This document shows, piece after piece, positions 51,077-61,231 of a DNA stretch of 64,000 nt. Below the pieces are notes generated by a model. That model saw only the letters and a program-made list of their open reading frames with translations, had not been told where the DNA came from and made no database searches. The stretch covers positions 1-64,000 of the forward strand of contig JAJJLU010003463.1 of NCBI GenBank assembly GCA_023807065.1, given 5' to 3'. The DNA is from Isotricha intestinalis (Eukaryota > Ciliophora > Litostomatea > Vestibuliferida > Isotrichidae). A program made the position numbers and the translations under genes. Positions within the stretch are counted from its first letter, which is position 1; each line of letters begins with the position of its first letter.

Positions 51077-53365
51077 TTATATTTGAATATTAACATCACC
51101 AAGTTCAAGTGCTTTTTCTCTATTAGGTTGATTCAATTGTTCACCAGATTCATTTCCATTTCTAGGAGGTTTTTTGTTTTTTTTTTTTTTAACTCTTAAA
51201 ATAACAATTAAACTAAAAAAAAATCCAAGTGCAGAACCAAAACATGCAATAATTATTAAATAACCTAAAAATTGAGAATTTTTACCTAAATCTTTATCTA
51301 AAATATCAAAAAATATTTTAGTATCTCTTTTTAAAAATCTACAATTTAATACTGAAAAAATGTCACTATTTTCTTCACTTAAATATTCATTATAAATATT
51401 ATATATTGGAACAATCATTTCTTTTGAATAAACAAAACCTTGAAGAATATTGGATTTCAAATTATTTAATTTTGGATAATAATTCTTAATTTGTTTTTCC
51501 ATAAATTCTTCTATTTCTTTGTTGTATTCAGATAAAAATTTTGTATAAATATTAAAAATATTCTTTAAATCATCATTATAAAAATCCAAACTTTTAGAAT
51601 CTTTTTTTAAAATAAAACAATATTTATTATAGTCTTTATTAACATTTGAAGGCTCCGTTATTGTATATCCATTTTCACAATCATTTTCATTAAGCACCCA
51701 AAGATGATAAAAATCAACGCTTTCATTAGCCGCACCATCAGTATAATATCTTAGTTTCTTTAAAGTTTCATTAAGAGTTTTATAATTATTATTCTCGTAA
51801 TAACCTAAATTATTTTTATACTCTTCATATTTTTTAATAAGACTATTTTCATAGATCCAACGATCAATTGTATTTAATTTCTCAGTCACATTATCAACTT
51901 GATCTTTAAAATCATATAATTTACTTAAATCTCCAGTGGCACTATCATTATTATTAGTATTTAAATCCAATACATTTTGTAAATCACCATTTCCATTAAA
52001 ACATATATTTAAATATTCAGCTCCATTTCCTTTAATAACAAGAGCATCACTTGTTTTATTTAAATTGTCTTCGCCTGTTACATATTGCATTACCCCAACA
52101 CCATCTTTACTAATAATACCAATTAAAGAAAAAAAAATACCAATAAAAACTAAAAAGAATATTAATATCATATCTAGAATCCAAGAAATATGCACTATAA
52201 ATCTAGCACATTGACAATTTATTACACAAAAAAATAACAAACCTATAGATGATATTAATGGAAATAGCAATAAAACACCAAATAATATTAATATACCTAT
52301 ATCTGAATATTTATTATATTTTTTTTGATATTTATACCAATCATTTAAAACATTGTTTTCTAAATCCAAGAAAGTATCATTAATATCATCTAATTGACTT
52401 AATGAATTATTTAAATTATTAGATAATTCGGTATCATCCTTAATTTTTTCTGCTATTTCAGAAATATTTTTTAACAGATTTATTGGATCAATTAATAATT
52501 CATAATCTTTTAAAATTGATTCTTCTAAATCTTGTTTTAAATTTTCATAAAAAACAAAACGTACTTTTTCATTTTTATCTGGATCAGGGTTATCAATATT
52601 TTTACTGTTAAATTTATCATATTCTTGTTTAGCAAAATCATTATCAAATGGGTTTGATTTGACATCCTTATAATTGTCAATAACAGGTTCAGTAAATTGT
52701 GAAATAGTTCCAATTTCATTTTGAGTATTTTTAATAATATTTTTAACTCCTTTAATACCAAGCCACATAGGTTTTTCAATGCAATCATCACCATAAATAA
52801 AATGAGCATATATTTCAAAAATAGAACATGAAGTACCATTTAAACTTTCAGAAACTTTTTTTCCTTTCGAAACCCCAACAAAACAAGCAATAACTACAAT
52901 ACCATAAAATCCAATTGATAAAATAAAAGAAATAAAAGAACAACAATCTCTTTCTCCTTTATTTTTACAACAACAGCAAGGACAACAACAACATATACAA
53001 TAACCAAAATAAAAAAATATTAATAATATATCTAAACATAATACTACTAATATTATGGAGATTCTTGGAATATAATCTTTTAAATTTTGTATTTCATTAT
53101 TTTCTAAATAATTAATCAAGTATTGAACATATTTATTATTTTGATATTCAGAATTATAATCATAAGAACTATTTGCATAAAATGATTTTAAATTTTTTTT
53201 TGCATGACTACATATTTCTCCTATTTCTACTGCACTAAGTAATTTTCTGATTTGTGAACTTTGAAATAAAGGATTTTTTATTGTTTTTGTTGAAGAATAT
53301 AATATTAATGTTAATGTAAATGAAATTATGAAAATTTGAAAAAGTTTATTTTTTAGGATTTTCAT
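51077..53365 (-). CDS. Prominin-like five-span membrane protein
   Basis: 762 residues with a signal or anchor helix (LFQIFIISFTLTLILYSS). The helix pattern is that of prominins. TM1 (about 104-124) is followed by a Cys-rich cytosolic loop (CICCCCPCCCCKNKGERDCC), TM2 (about 145-165), a first large external helical loop with a KYVQYLINYLENNE-type helix, TM3 and TM4 as a pair (about 360-430; ILILFGVLLLFPLISSIGLL, MILIFFLVFIGIFFSLIGII), a second large loop, TM5 (about 700-725) and a short charged tail. Prominins organise cholesterol-rich membrane protrusions such as microvilli and ciliary membranes. The call rests on topology and the Cys-rich first loop. Confidence 0.75.
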   Translation of the reverse strand: MKILKNKLFQIFIISFTLTLILYSSTKTIKNPLFQSSQIRKLLSAVEIGEICSHAKKNLKSFYANSSYDYNSEYQNNKYVQYLINYLENNEIQNLKDYIPRISIILVVLCLDILLIFFYFGYCICCCCPCCCCKNKGERDCCSFISFILSIGFYGIVVIACFVGVSKGKKVSESLNGTSCSIFEIYAHFIYGDDCIEKPMWLGIKGVKNIIKNTQNEIGTISQFTEPVIDNYKDVKSNPFDNDFAKQEYDKFNSKNIDNPDPDKNEKVRFVFYENLKQDLEESILKDYELLIDPINLLKNISEIAEKIKDDTELSNNLNNSLSQLDDINDTFLDLENNVLNDWYKYQKKYNKYSDIGILILFGVLLLFPLISSIGLLFFCVINCQCARFIVHISWILDMILIFFLVFIGIFFSLIGIISKDGVGVMQYVTGEDNLNKTSDALVIKGNGAEYLNICFNGNGDLQNVLDLNTNNNDSATGDLSKLYDFKDQVDNVTEKLNTIDRWIYENSLIKKYEEYKNNLGYYENNNYKTLNETLKKLRYYTDGAANESVDFYHLWVLNENDCENGYTITEPSNVNKDYNKYCFILKKDSKSLDFYNDDLKNIFNIYTKFLSEYNKEIEEFMEKQIKNYYPKLNNLKSNILQGFVYSKEMIVPIYNIYNEYLSEENSDIFSVLNCRFLKRDTKIFFDILDKDLGKNSQFLGYLIIIACFGSALGFFFSLIVILRVKKKKNKKPPRNGNESGEQLNQPNREKALELGDVNIQI

Positions 53366-54260
53366 TTTTTTATATATTTAATAGGGTTTATTTAGTTATT
53401 GATTTTGAGATTTTTTTATTATTTATTTTTATTCCTTATTATTTTTTTCTTTGTATTGAATAAGGTAGAAATTGATAAAAAATTTATTTTTATTAATGTT
53501 CATTTTTTAGAATAAAAAATAGGATTTAAAATCAAGATTTTTTGAAATTAATAATATTTTTTTATAAATAAAATTATTATTATTTTTAATTTCCTTATTT
53601 TAATTTTTTGATTAATATTTTCAATCATTAAAATTTTATGAATTCCATTTTCAACAATTGATTCATTGATATATTATTTACTATTTAAAATATTAGAGTA
53701 ATTTCTTTTGAACAAGATATTTTTACTTATTATATTTTTAGAAAATAAACTTTTGAATTATTTGAATATATCATCAATTAAATTAAAGTTTAGATTTTTA
53801 TTTCCCTTTAAAACTTTTTAATGAAATATTTTTTGTTAAGAAAAATATAATTGAATTTTTTCTTAAATATAATTCTTTTTTATTTAAATCCAAGGGGTTG
53901 TTTTAAAAAAGATTGATAAAATTACTTTTCACTCCTTTATTTTAGATATACTATTTTCATTAAAATCATTAGTTATATTTTTTGAATAGATTTCATAAAA
54001 AATTTATTAAGATGAAATAGTTTTCATTATCAATATTTTTTCATTTATATTTTTTTCCTATTTTTCTTGATTTTAATTTATATTGGAAAACAGAATTGTT
54101 ATTTATTATATTAATAAAATCAATCAGAAAAGTTTAATTTATATATTTTTAAATTTAAATTTTTGAATGGTATATTTATAAATATGATCAAATAGAATTT
54201 TAATTGTTATTAATCATCAAATAATAAATATAATATTTTAAAAATTGAATATTTAAAATA
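53366..54260. other. Gene-poor stretch
   Basis: Very A+T-rich, with stops dense in all frames. I see no gene, RNA or structured repeat. Confidence 0.5.
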
Positions 54261-54521
54261 ATGAAAAATTCTTTTATTAATTTTGTATTAAAAAGAAGCC
54301 CAAATATTTCAAATTTTATGATAACTAAAAAGAAAACAATAAACTGAATAAATCAAACTAATAGAAATAAAACTAATAAAGCAAAAAGAATTAATAATAT
54401 GAGAAGTAATTGAAAGTTTTTGAAGAAATCAATGAAAAAATGTGGTAAATATTTAACAAAAGATTTCATAAATAAAGTAAATAGAAATTGTAACAAGAGA
54501 CAGATTTATTTAAATTTTTAA
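54261..54521 (+). pseudogene. 86-codon basic ORF broken only by two TGA codons
   Basis: From the ATG at 54261 to TAA 54519-54521 the frame has no TAA or TAG and two in-frame TGA codons (after KKKTIN and after NNMRSN). The product would be very basic: MKNSFINFVLKRSPNISNF at the start, KFLKKSMKKCGKYLTKDFIN later. Random DNA of this composition would rarely avoid TAA/TAG for 86 codons, which suggests a real or recently real gene. It resembles a small ribosomal or organellar-type basic protein, but I cannot name it. Possible explanations are TGG-to-TGA decay, a TGA=Trp organellar insert or a tiny undetected intron. Confidence 0.4.
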
Positions 54522-54811
54522 ATAAATTTAAATTTATTAATTTTCATTCTTTTTAAAAGTGTTTGAACATATTATAACATTAATAAAAATGTCATTTCTT
54601 TACAATATATTTTAATAAAAGCTCTAATAATTTTTTCTTTATATTATTTATAAAAAAATTTTAAAATCAAATATTATAAAAATTAATGTTTAAATTATTA
54701 ATAAATAATTGTAAATTATAGAATAAAGACTAAATTTATATCTTTTTAAATTATTAATACATCAATTCATAAAAATTAAAATGATTAAAATTATAAAATT
54801 AAGAATTAAAA
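54522..54811. other. Intergenic
   Basis: A+T-rich 5' flank of the degenerate GTPase gene, with no feature seen. Confidence 0.5.
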
Positions 54812-55801
54812 ATGAGAAGAAGAAGAGGAGAAACAATAGAAGCAGACAATGAAGAAGAATATTTAAAAATATTATATCAAAAAGACGAACAAAATGAAAA
54901 TTTATCAAAAAGAAGAAAAAAAAGTCAAAAAATAATTATTGAAGAAGAAGAAGATGAAGATGAAGATGAATATAATTTATTAAAACCATGTTCTAATTAT
55001 TTTTTGGAAAAAAGGATACTTTCTATAGAAGAACAGGAAAAAAAAGATGAAGATATTTTAAATAATAAAATTAAAGAGTTAAATTTGGAAAAATATAATG
55101 AAAAAAATTCTATGTTTTCAAAAACATCATTAAGTACAATTGATTCTTTTTCTTCTCCTGAAAAAGTTTCTCAATTTTACGAACAAAATATAATTAATTT
55201 CAATGAAAAAGTTAAAATAATTATTATAGGAAAAGCAAAATCGGGAAAATCACTTTTTATAGAAAAATTCTCAAATAATAAAAAAGATGATAATATTAAT
55301 TTGGGTAATTATAATCCTACTATTTCATTAGAATATAAAAATACTTTTGTTAATATTAATAATTCAAATATTAAAATTGAATTTATTGACACAAATGATA
55401 ATGTCATTTCTTCAAATTTAATTCAAACTTATTTTAAAATTTGTAATGGTTATATTATTATTACTAAAGATTTAAAAGAAGATTATAACTTTATTCAAGA
55501 AAAAATAATATTAATTAATTCTTCTGTAAATGATCCTAATATTCTTATTATTATTAATCATGTTAATGAAAATATTAAAAATGAGGAAAAATATTTTCCT
55601 GAAGTTCAAAAATTATTTGTAAATTTATTAAATGTAGATAAACATAATATTGATTTAATCAATTTTATTAATATTATAAGACAGAATAATTTCATAAGAA
55701 GAAATAGGAATTGTAAAACAGTTAAATATAAATTCAATTTAAATGTAAATCAAGATGATTCTAATACAAAAATGGATTTATTTAAAAATTTAAATTATTA
55801 A
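54812..55801 (+). CDS. Ras-superfamily-like small GTPase with long N-terminus and degenerate motifs
   Basis: 329 residues. An acidic/basic disordered N-terminus (1-130; IIIEEEEDEDEDEYN) precedes a Ras-like core. G1 is GKAKSGKS (140-147), intact. A Thr fits switch 1 in NYNPTISLEYKNTF. G3 is FIDTNDN instead of DTAGQ, and G4 is INHVNEN instead of NKxD. The strand pattern (IKIEFIDTND, YIIITKDL, NILIIINHVN) matches Rab/Ras. With G3 Gly and G4 Asp absent, GTP specificity and hydrolysis are doubtful. No prenylation Cys is visible at the C-terminus (KNLNY). It may be a pseudo-GTPase scaffold. Confidence 0.7.
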   Translation: MRRRRGETIEADNEEEYLKILYQKDEQNENLSKRRKKSQKIIIEEEEDEDEDEYNLLKPCSNYFLEKRILSIEEQEKKDEDILNNKIKELNLEKYNEKNSMFSKTSLSTIDSFSSPEKVSQFYEQNIINFNEKVKIIIIGKAKSGKSLFIEKFSNNKKDDNINLGNYNPTISLEYKNTFVNINNSNIKIEFIDTNDNVISSNLIQTYFKICNGYIIITKDLKEDYNFIQEKIILINSSVNDPNILIIINHVNENIKNEEKYFPEVQKLFVNLLNVDKHNIDLINFINIIRQNNFIRRNRNCKTVKYKFNLNVNQDDSNTKMDLFKNLNY

Positions 55802-56027
55802 AATTTATTGTAAATGGAGCTATTTATATAGTAGTTTATTGTAAATTTTTGAATAATATTAATCTATAATATAATAGGTAAACTATAAGTATTAATCAAA
55901 AAACAAAAATTAAATATTAAAAAAACAGAAATAAATAATTTATTGCTTTTTACTTGATAATTTTTATTAACATAAATATATCATAATTATAAAACATATA
56001 AAATAATTATTTATAGAAAAAAAATTT
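55802..56027. other. Intergenic between convergent genes
   Basis: Short A+T-rich gap between two 3' ends. Nothing else is seen. Confidence 0.5.
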
Positions 56028-57200
56028 TCAAGGAGAAAAAACAAAACAACCAAAATCACTAGAAATAGCAAAAAATCCATTAGAATATTTTAAATAATAA
56101 GGATAACCTAAAGTAAAAAATCCTTTATTTTTAAATTCCTGTTTAACTCCTTTTATTTTTTGAACATTAGTAATATTTAAAATATCATTTTCATGAATTA
56201 AATTAATATTCCCATCAATGTCTAATAAAAAAATATATAATTCATTTTGATTATCTTTATCAATTTGAACTTCATAATTAGAATCGACATTATTATTAAT
56301 AGAATTAGTATTAATTTTATTAATTTGTAAAAAATCATCATCATCATATTTTTCTTTAGTATAATAATTATAAAAAATATCAATTGAAATAACACAATCA
56401 CCAATATTATTAAATTCATATAATATAGTAAAATTATCATCAATAGAACGAATTTCACATAAGGTTAATTTCCTTACAATAAATATTTTTTCCCCAATTA
56501 AAAATTTACAATGACTAATATGACCAAAATTTTTTTCAAACCTTAATTTCCATAATTTACTATTTTGAAAATTAAATAAACTTAAATTTCTTTGTTTATC
56601 ATTTAAAAAATCAACCCAAGCAAAATAATTACCATTAAAATCAAAGGGAACGACATAAGTAGTCATTTCAATATCTCCTTTTTGAATTGTATTATTATTA
56701 TTTAAATCTTTAATAATATAATTATTCATTATATTAGATAAAACAATAGGATGAGTTTCAGGTTGAGAAATTTTAATTTGTAACATTTTATTTTTATATA
56801 TTATAGTATAAGTAAAATCACATTTATTAATATGAGTATATTCATCAGGATAATTTTTTATTTCTTTAATTTGAGGAATTGGACTTAATAATAAATTATT
56901 ATATTTATATGTTACTATTTTTTCATCTCCTATTGTAAAATGAAATGATAATGAAGATATAAAATTTAAATTTGATATTTCTTCATCTGATGTATCTATT
57001 AATATTGTTTTTGTATTAGTTTTAAAATTATATAAATATAATCTTCCAAACATCGTTCCTATTATTAGAAATATACTATTTAAATTTAATGATGATATTG
57101 GATCCCCGAAACGAGTTTCTATAAATGTTATTTGCTTGTAATTTTGTGATTGAAAATATGATGAAAAAGATTTGCTTGTACTTTTGTTTGAGGGATTCAT
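56028..57200 (-). CDS. Beta-propeller-like (WD-type) protein, 390 aa
   Basis: An intact frame with repeated four-strand signatures but no strict WD dipeptides: ISSLNLNSIFLIIGTMFGRL then YLYNFKTNTKTILIDTSD, DFNGNYFAWVDFLNDKQRNL then SLFNFQNSKLWKLRF, and a last blade GFFTLGYPYYLKYSNGFFAI then SSDFGCFVFSP. The spacing of roughly 40 residues between such units fits a single seven-bladed propeller, which is usually a protein-interaction platform. A similar pattern occurs in the propeller halves of vesicle-coat and BBS-type proteins. I cannot assign a family. Confidence 0.55.
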   Translation of the reverse strand: MNPSNKSTSKSFSSYFQSQNYKQITFIETRFGDPISSLNLNSIFLIIGTMFGRLYLYNFKTNTKTILIDTSDEEISNLNFISSLSFHFTIGDEKIVTYKYNNLLLSPIPQIKEIKNYPDEYTHINKCDFTYTIIYKNKMLQIKISQPETHPIVLSNIMNNYIIKDLNNNNTIQKGDIEMTTYVVPFDFNGNYFAWVDFLNDKQRNLSLFNFQNSKLWKLRFEKNFGHISHCKFLIGEKIFIVRKLTLCEIRSIDDNFTILYEFNNIGDCVISIDIFYNYYTKEKYDDDDFLQINKINTNSINNNVDSNYEVQIDKDNQNELYIFLLDIDGNINLIHENDILNITNVQKIKGVKQEFKNKGFFTLGYPYYLKYSNGFFAISSDFGCFVFSP

Positions 57201-57333
57201 TTTTTATATTTTTTTGAATTTTTTTATATTTTATTTTATTCTTTATTATTTATTTTAATGAATTTTTTAAGTTGTTGTTATTTATAAAAAATATATTGAA
57301 TTTTATATCCAATTTTTTTATTTTAAAATTAAA
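57201..57333. other. Intergenic
   Basis: A+T-rich 5' flank of the preceding minus-strand gene. No feature is seen. Confidence 0.4.
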
Positions 57334-58740
57334 ATGGGAGTATGTCGCTCAATATAATCAAATTCAAATTTTTTAAAAAATTGGAAAAAACAAATTTAAA
57401 AATGGAAAACTCCTCTTCCAGAAATAACTTAGTAAATAAAAAACAATTTATTTAAATAAGTAAATATTGATAAATCTTTAAAATTTAATTTCCACTTTAT
57501 TACAATTAAAGGTTATATTCTTGAAAAAATAATTATTAAATTATAGTAATAATTTTTGATTTACAATAATATATTTTACCTTTAGTAACAAGTTCAAATC
57601 CAAATTTTTCCCTTTGATGAAGAAATAAATAAAGAATTTAAATATGAAGATTTAGAAAAAAGTATCTTTAAATATTAATATATTCGTATGATATTTATAG
57701 TAAAAGCAATTTAAAAATTTTAATTTCAAACATACAATATATTTATTCAGTTTATAAATATATTTTTTAAATATTTTTTTTGAACCTGAAAATCATAATT
57801 TATATTATTAGATAATAAAAATAAAAATAAGAATTTAAGAAGAATAAGTTAAATTTAAGTACTTCAAATTTTTTATTTGAATTTATTAACTCAGATTCTT
57901 CATTTAATTTATATACTGTTTAATAATTATAATAGTTCTTTAATTTAGAAAACAAAATTAAGAAGAAAAGGTTCTAAAATTTAATGAAGAAGATAACTTT
58001 TTTGAAAGATATACAGAATATAAAAATGAATATAATATTTCTTCAATTAAATTAATTAATGATATTCCCTTTTAGGTTTTTCTACAATTAATTTATAAAT
58101 ATATTTTCTGAAAATAAAGAAGAAATAAACAAAAGAGTAAATAAATTTTTTGTTCATGTTTCATGGTTAAATCAAAGTAATTTCAAAATTAGATTTTTTT
58201 TTCTATTTAAAATAATTATATTCAAAAATATATATTAATGGAAAAGAAATAGGAAAATTTTAATCTTTCAATTTCAATTAAAAATATTCTTTTAATTAGA
58301 AAAGTTATCAGAGTAGTTTTTAATAAAATTGGATTTGAAATAAAGAGTATTGATTTATATAATACAAATTAAAATTTCTTAAAAAATGGAACTTAACCTT
58401 CAGATTTATAATCATCAATCCAACAAAAATATGAGTTCAAATAATTTATTACTTCAACAAAACAAATTCATACAATACAAAATAAAGATTTTGATGTTAA
58501 TTTATTAAATATTAAAAGAAATAAACAATACTTTAAATGAAAGTATTGAAGATAAATTTAATATTTATTGTAGATATTCAAATAATATTGATTTATTTAC
58601 TCGACAAAATATTATATTAGAATTAGGAAAAACATTAATAGAAATAGGAGATAAATTAAAGTAACAAATCAGTTCAATTTTTAGTGGAAATGCTCCAAAA
58701 AATAATTTAATTTTAAAGGGGATATTCATTATTAGATTTT
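57334..58740 (+). pseudogene. Broken plus-strand coding remnant, frames interrupted mainly by TAA/TAG
   Basis: The region keeps protein-like segments that no intact frame joins. They are an ATG start reading MGVCRSI at 57334, with two Trp codons soon after; FPFDEEINKEFKYEDLEKSI near 57607-57670; EEKVLKFNEEDNFFERYTEY near 57962-58021; KRVNKFFVHVSWLNQSNFKI near 58130-58190; IRKVIRVVFNKIGFEIKSID near 58297-58356; and KFNIYCRYSNNIDLFTRQNI near 58553-58612. TAA/TAG codons and shifts separate them. MGVC would fit N-myristoylation. I recognise no family. It could be a decayed gene or one using a different code or many tiny introns. Confidence 0.45.
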
Positions 58741-59129
58741 GAATTTATATAATAGTTGGAATTATATATATAAATTATTTTATCATTTTATAATAAAATA
58801 AGAAAACATTTAAAAGGTAAAAATAATTCATTTAAATTTTAAAACAATATTTTGTTTTATTAATAAATTTTAGTAAAGAATTTTTTAAACCTTCTTTCTA
58901 TATTTTATAATCTATTTTAATTCTTTAAGAATATTATTGTAGAATAATAAAAAGAAAATTTTTCATTTTATTTAAAAATAAATTAAATTTTCTTTCTCTA
59001 TTTTCACTTATTTTATTTTTTATTTTAACTCTTTTTTATATAATTACATTAAACCAGATAATTAAACCAAAAAAATTAAAATACAAATAGATTTATAATA
59101 TGTTTGTAAAATATTTAATTTTATTCAAC
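58741..59129. other. Intergenic
   Basis: A+T-rich with no recognisable coding signal. Confidence 0.4.
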
Positions 59130-59514
59130 TTATTCATATTTAACATAATCTAATCCCTTCTCAAAACCAAGAGCTTTAGCCAAATTTTCATGAAGGTCAA
59201 TTTTAGGAAGATTAGGTCCTCCAGCACCAACATCACCTTTAGAAGCAATAACACTTATTTCATTATATGTTATTTTTAATTTTGGAGCATTTTTTAATCC
59301 TCCAAGAGCTTTAAAATCTTTTTTCTTTGGATCTTTTGATTATTCTGCATAATATAATCCCCCATCATAAAGATTATTATCACTATTTCCTATTTTATCA
59401 TAAAAACTGATGCTAACACTTTTGTCATTTTTATGCAAATTATTTTTCCACTCTTTTTATTTCAAAATAATCTAAAATAGTTAATATATAATTAATCATT
59501 TCTTCTTGAGTGAA
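59130..59514 (-). pseudogene. 3' part of a broken minus-strand gene (one shift, one in-frame TAA)
   Basis: This sequence is richer in G+C than its flanks and clearly codon-like. Reading from 59514 down, EEMINYILTILDYFEIK passes an A-run (plus-strand T at 59454-59458) where removing one base gives EWKNNLHKND. It continues SVSISFYDKIGNSDNNLYDG, is cut by TAA at 59340-59342, and then reads SKDPKKKDFKALGGLKNAPK, IASKGDVGAGGPNLPKIDLH and ALGFEKGLDYVKYE to a final TAA (59130-59132). The Gly/Pro-containing C-terminus looks conserved, but I do not recognise it. One shift plus one stop suggests a young pseudogene. The 5' part is not found. Confidence 0.6.
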
Positions 59515-60371
59515 AATTCATAATTATTTTAGTCATTAATTTTTTATGTTTTATAATATAGGAATAAGAAAGATATTACATAATTATATTTAAATTAAGA
59601 ATTAGATGTATTTGCCACTCAATAAAATTTCAATATAAGTAAAAATATGAATTAAGTTTTATAATTAAAAAAATTTAATTGATTTCAATTCTTTTTCAAT
59701 TAACTCAATAGAATTAAACTTTATTTAATTTTAGTTAAAAAGATTTAAATTTCTTTCAATATTATTCTATTTAATCTTACTTTTAAGAAAAAACAATTAA
59801 AATAATTTCTACTATTTTTTACTACAAAAATTTGAAGTCGAAACGACTCTACTCATTTTTTAATTTTTTATCTTCTTTTTCATTATTTTTAATTCAATCT
59901 AATCTTAAAATATAAGACTGAAATTTTTTTATTTATTATTGTTTAATTTTTCCAAAAAAATTATTTCATTAAGTAAACTTTCATTATTTCTTTCTAAAGG
60001 GGAAAAAATTTCTCTTTAAAACATCTTCATTTTTTTATTTTCATAAATAGTATTATTTCTTTCTTGAATTTTACTTTTACTTTTCCTATTACTTTAGTTC
60101 AAGTTTCTTGGAAAAGAGAATTATTGATTGTATTTTTATACATAAATTTATTTATTTTTTTTAATAATGAATCTTCTGATTTATTATATTATTTTCAATT
60201 TCTGAATTATTCTTTTCCTTTTTTAAGAAGGAAAAGTAGAGTTTTATACAATTAACTTCAAATACAATGAAATTTTCTTCATTTGAATTAAAAATATTCT
60301 ATTGTTTAAATTATTATGAATCATTAAATAAATTTAAATTTTAAAATCAAAATTTATTATAAAGGAAAAAA
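59515..60371. other. Gene-poor stretch
   Basis: A+T-rich. A 63-codon open frame at 60064-60255 has no ATG start and a hydrophobic, T-driven composition, and I do not support it. No RNA gene is seen. Confidence 0.5.
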
Positions 60372-61044
60372 ATGTCAAAATTTCGTCAAAGACTAAATCA
60401 AGTAAAAATAAAAAAAAAATAACCTAAACTTAAACATAATATAGTTATTTATTCAAGAATTTGGAACAGAGCCTCAATCAACAAGAGAAAAAGCTCAATT
60501 GAATTTAAAAAAAAACAAAAATCAAGAATCAAATACAATAAATTTTGATAATTCTTTTAATAATTCATTTACATTAAAAAAACCAAAAAGAAAAGATTCT
60601 TCAAATTCAATAGATAATTTATCAAGAAGTTTTTCATTAGGATATAAATCAAGAAAAATATCATCAGATGTTTTAGATAAAAGTGCAATAAGTCCTTTTT
60701 ATATAGATAAACCATCATTTAATTATTATAATACAAATTCAAATATTAATTTATATAATTTAAGAGCTTCAAGTGCAAATAAATTTAAAAACAGAATCAA
60801 GAAAGAAATTAATGATATAAGTAAAAATTTCAGGAATCATTATCATAGAAATTTAGCTTATAATAGACCAATTGCTTGGATTAATAAACCTAAATATGAG
60901 AATTTTTCAATTAATTATGTTAATACTTTAAGTGAAATTAGAGATTTTTATAAAAACAAACAAATCAAATTAAGCAGAGAATATAATGATAATCCTTATA
61001 GGAGAAGATATGGAAATAATAATTATTTTAATTTTGATGATTAA
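60372..61044 (+). CDS. Hypothetical Ser/Asn-rich basic protein, two exons
   Basis: Exon 1 (60372-60401, MSKFRQRLNQ) joins exon 2 (60445-61044) over a 43-nt GTAAA...TAG intron (60402-60444, phase 0), giving 209 residues. The in-frame TTG at 60499 is not the start. After the joint the protein reads LFIQEFGTEPQSTREKAQLN, then a long Ser-rich disordered part (SFSLGYKSRKISSDVLDKSA), and a more ordered basic C-terminus: DISKNFRNHYHRNLAYNRPI, AWINKPKYENFSINYVNTL and a final YRRRYGNNNYFNFDD. It resembles short phospho-regulated structural proteins. No family is recognised. Confidence 0.65.
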
Positions 61045-61231
61045 TGTTATAATTCCAAAAAGAATTTAATATTTTTTTTATGTTTTTCCCTATTGGTTTT
61101 TTTATAATAAATATTAAAAAATATGTTTTTTAAATACATATATTATTTTTTTTTAATTAACTTTTTATCTTTATAATTATTTATTAAATTTTAAGAATTT
61201 TTAATCATATTATTTGTAAAAGTGTAAAAAA

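Noticed and set aside
57588..57602. tRNA-like B box (AGTTCAAATCC)
   Set aside because: No A box, no acceptor stem pairing and no cloverleaf can be drawn around it.
60064..60255. 63-codon open frame
   Set aside because: No ATG and T-driven composition. It is not supported.
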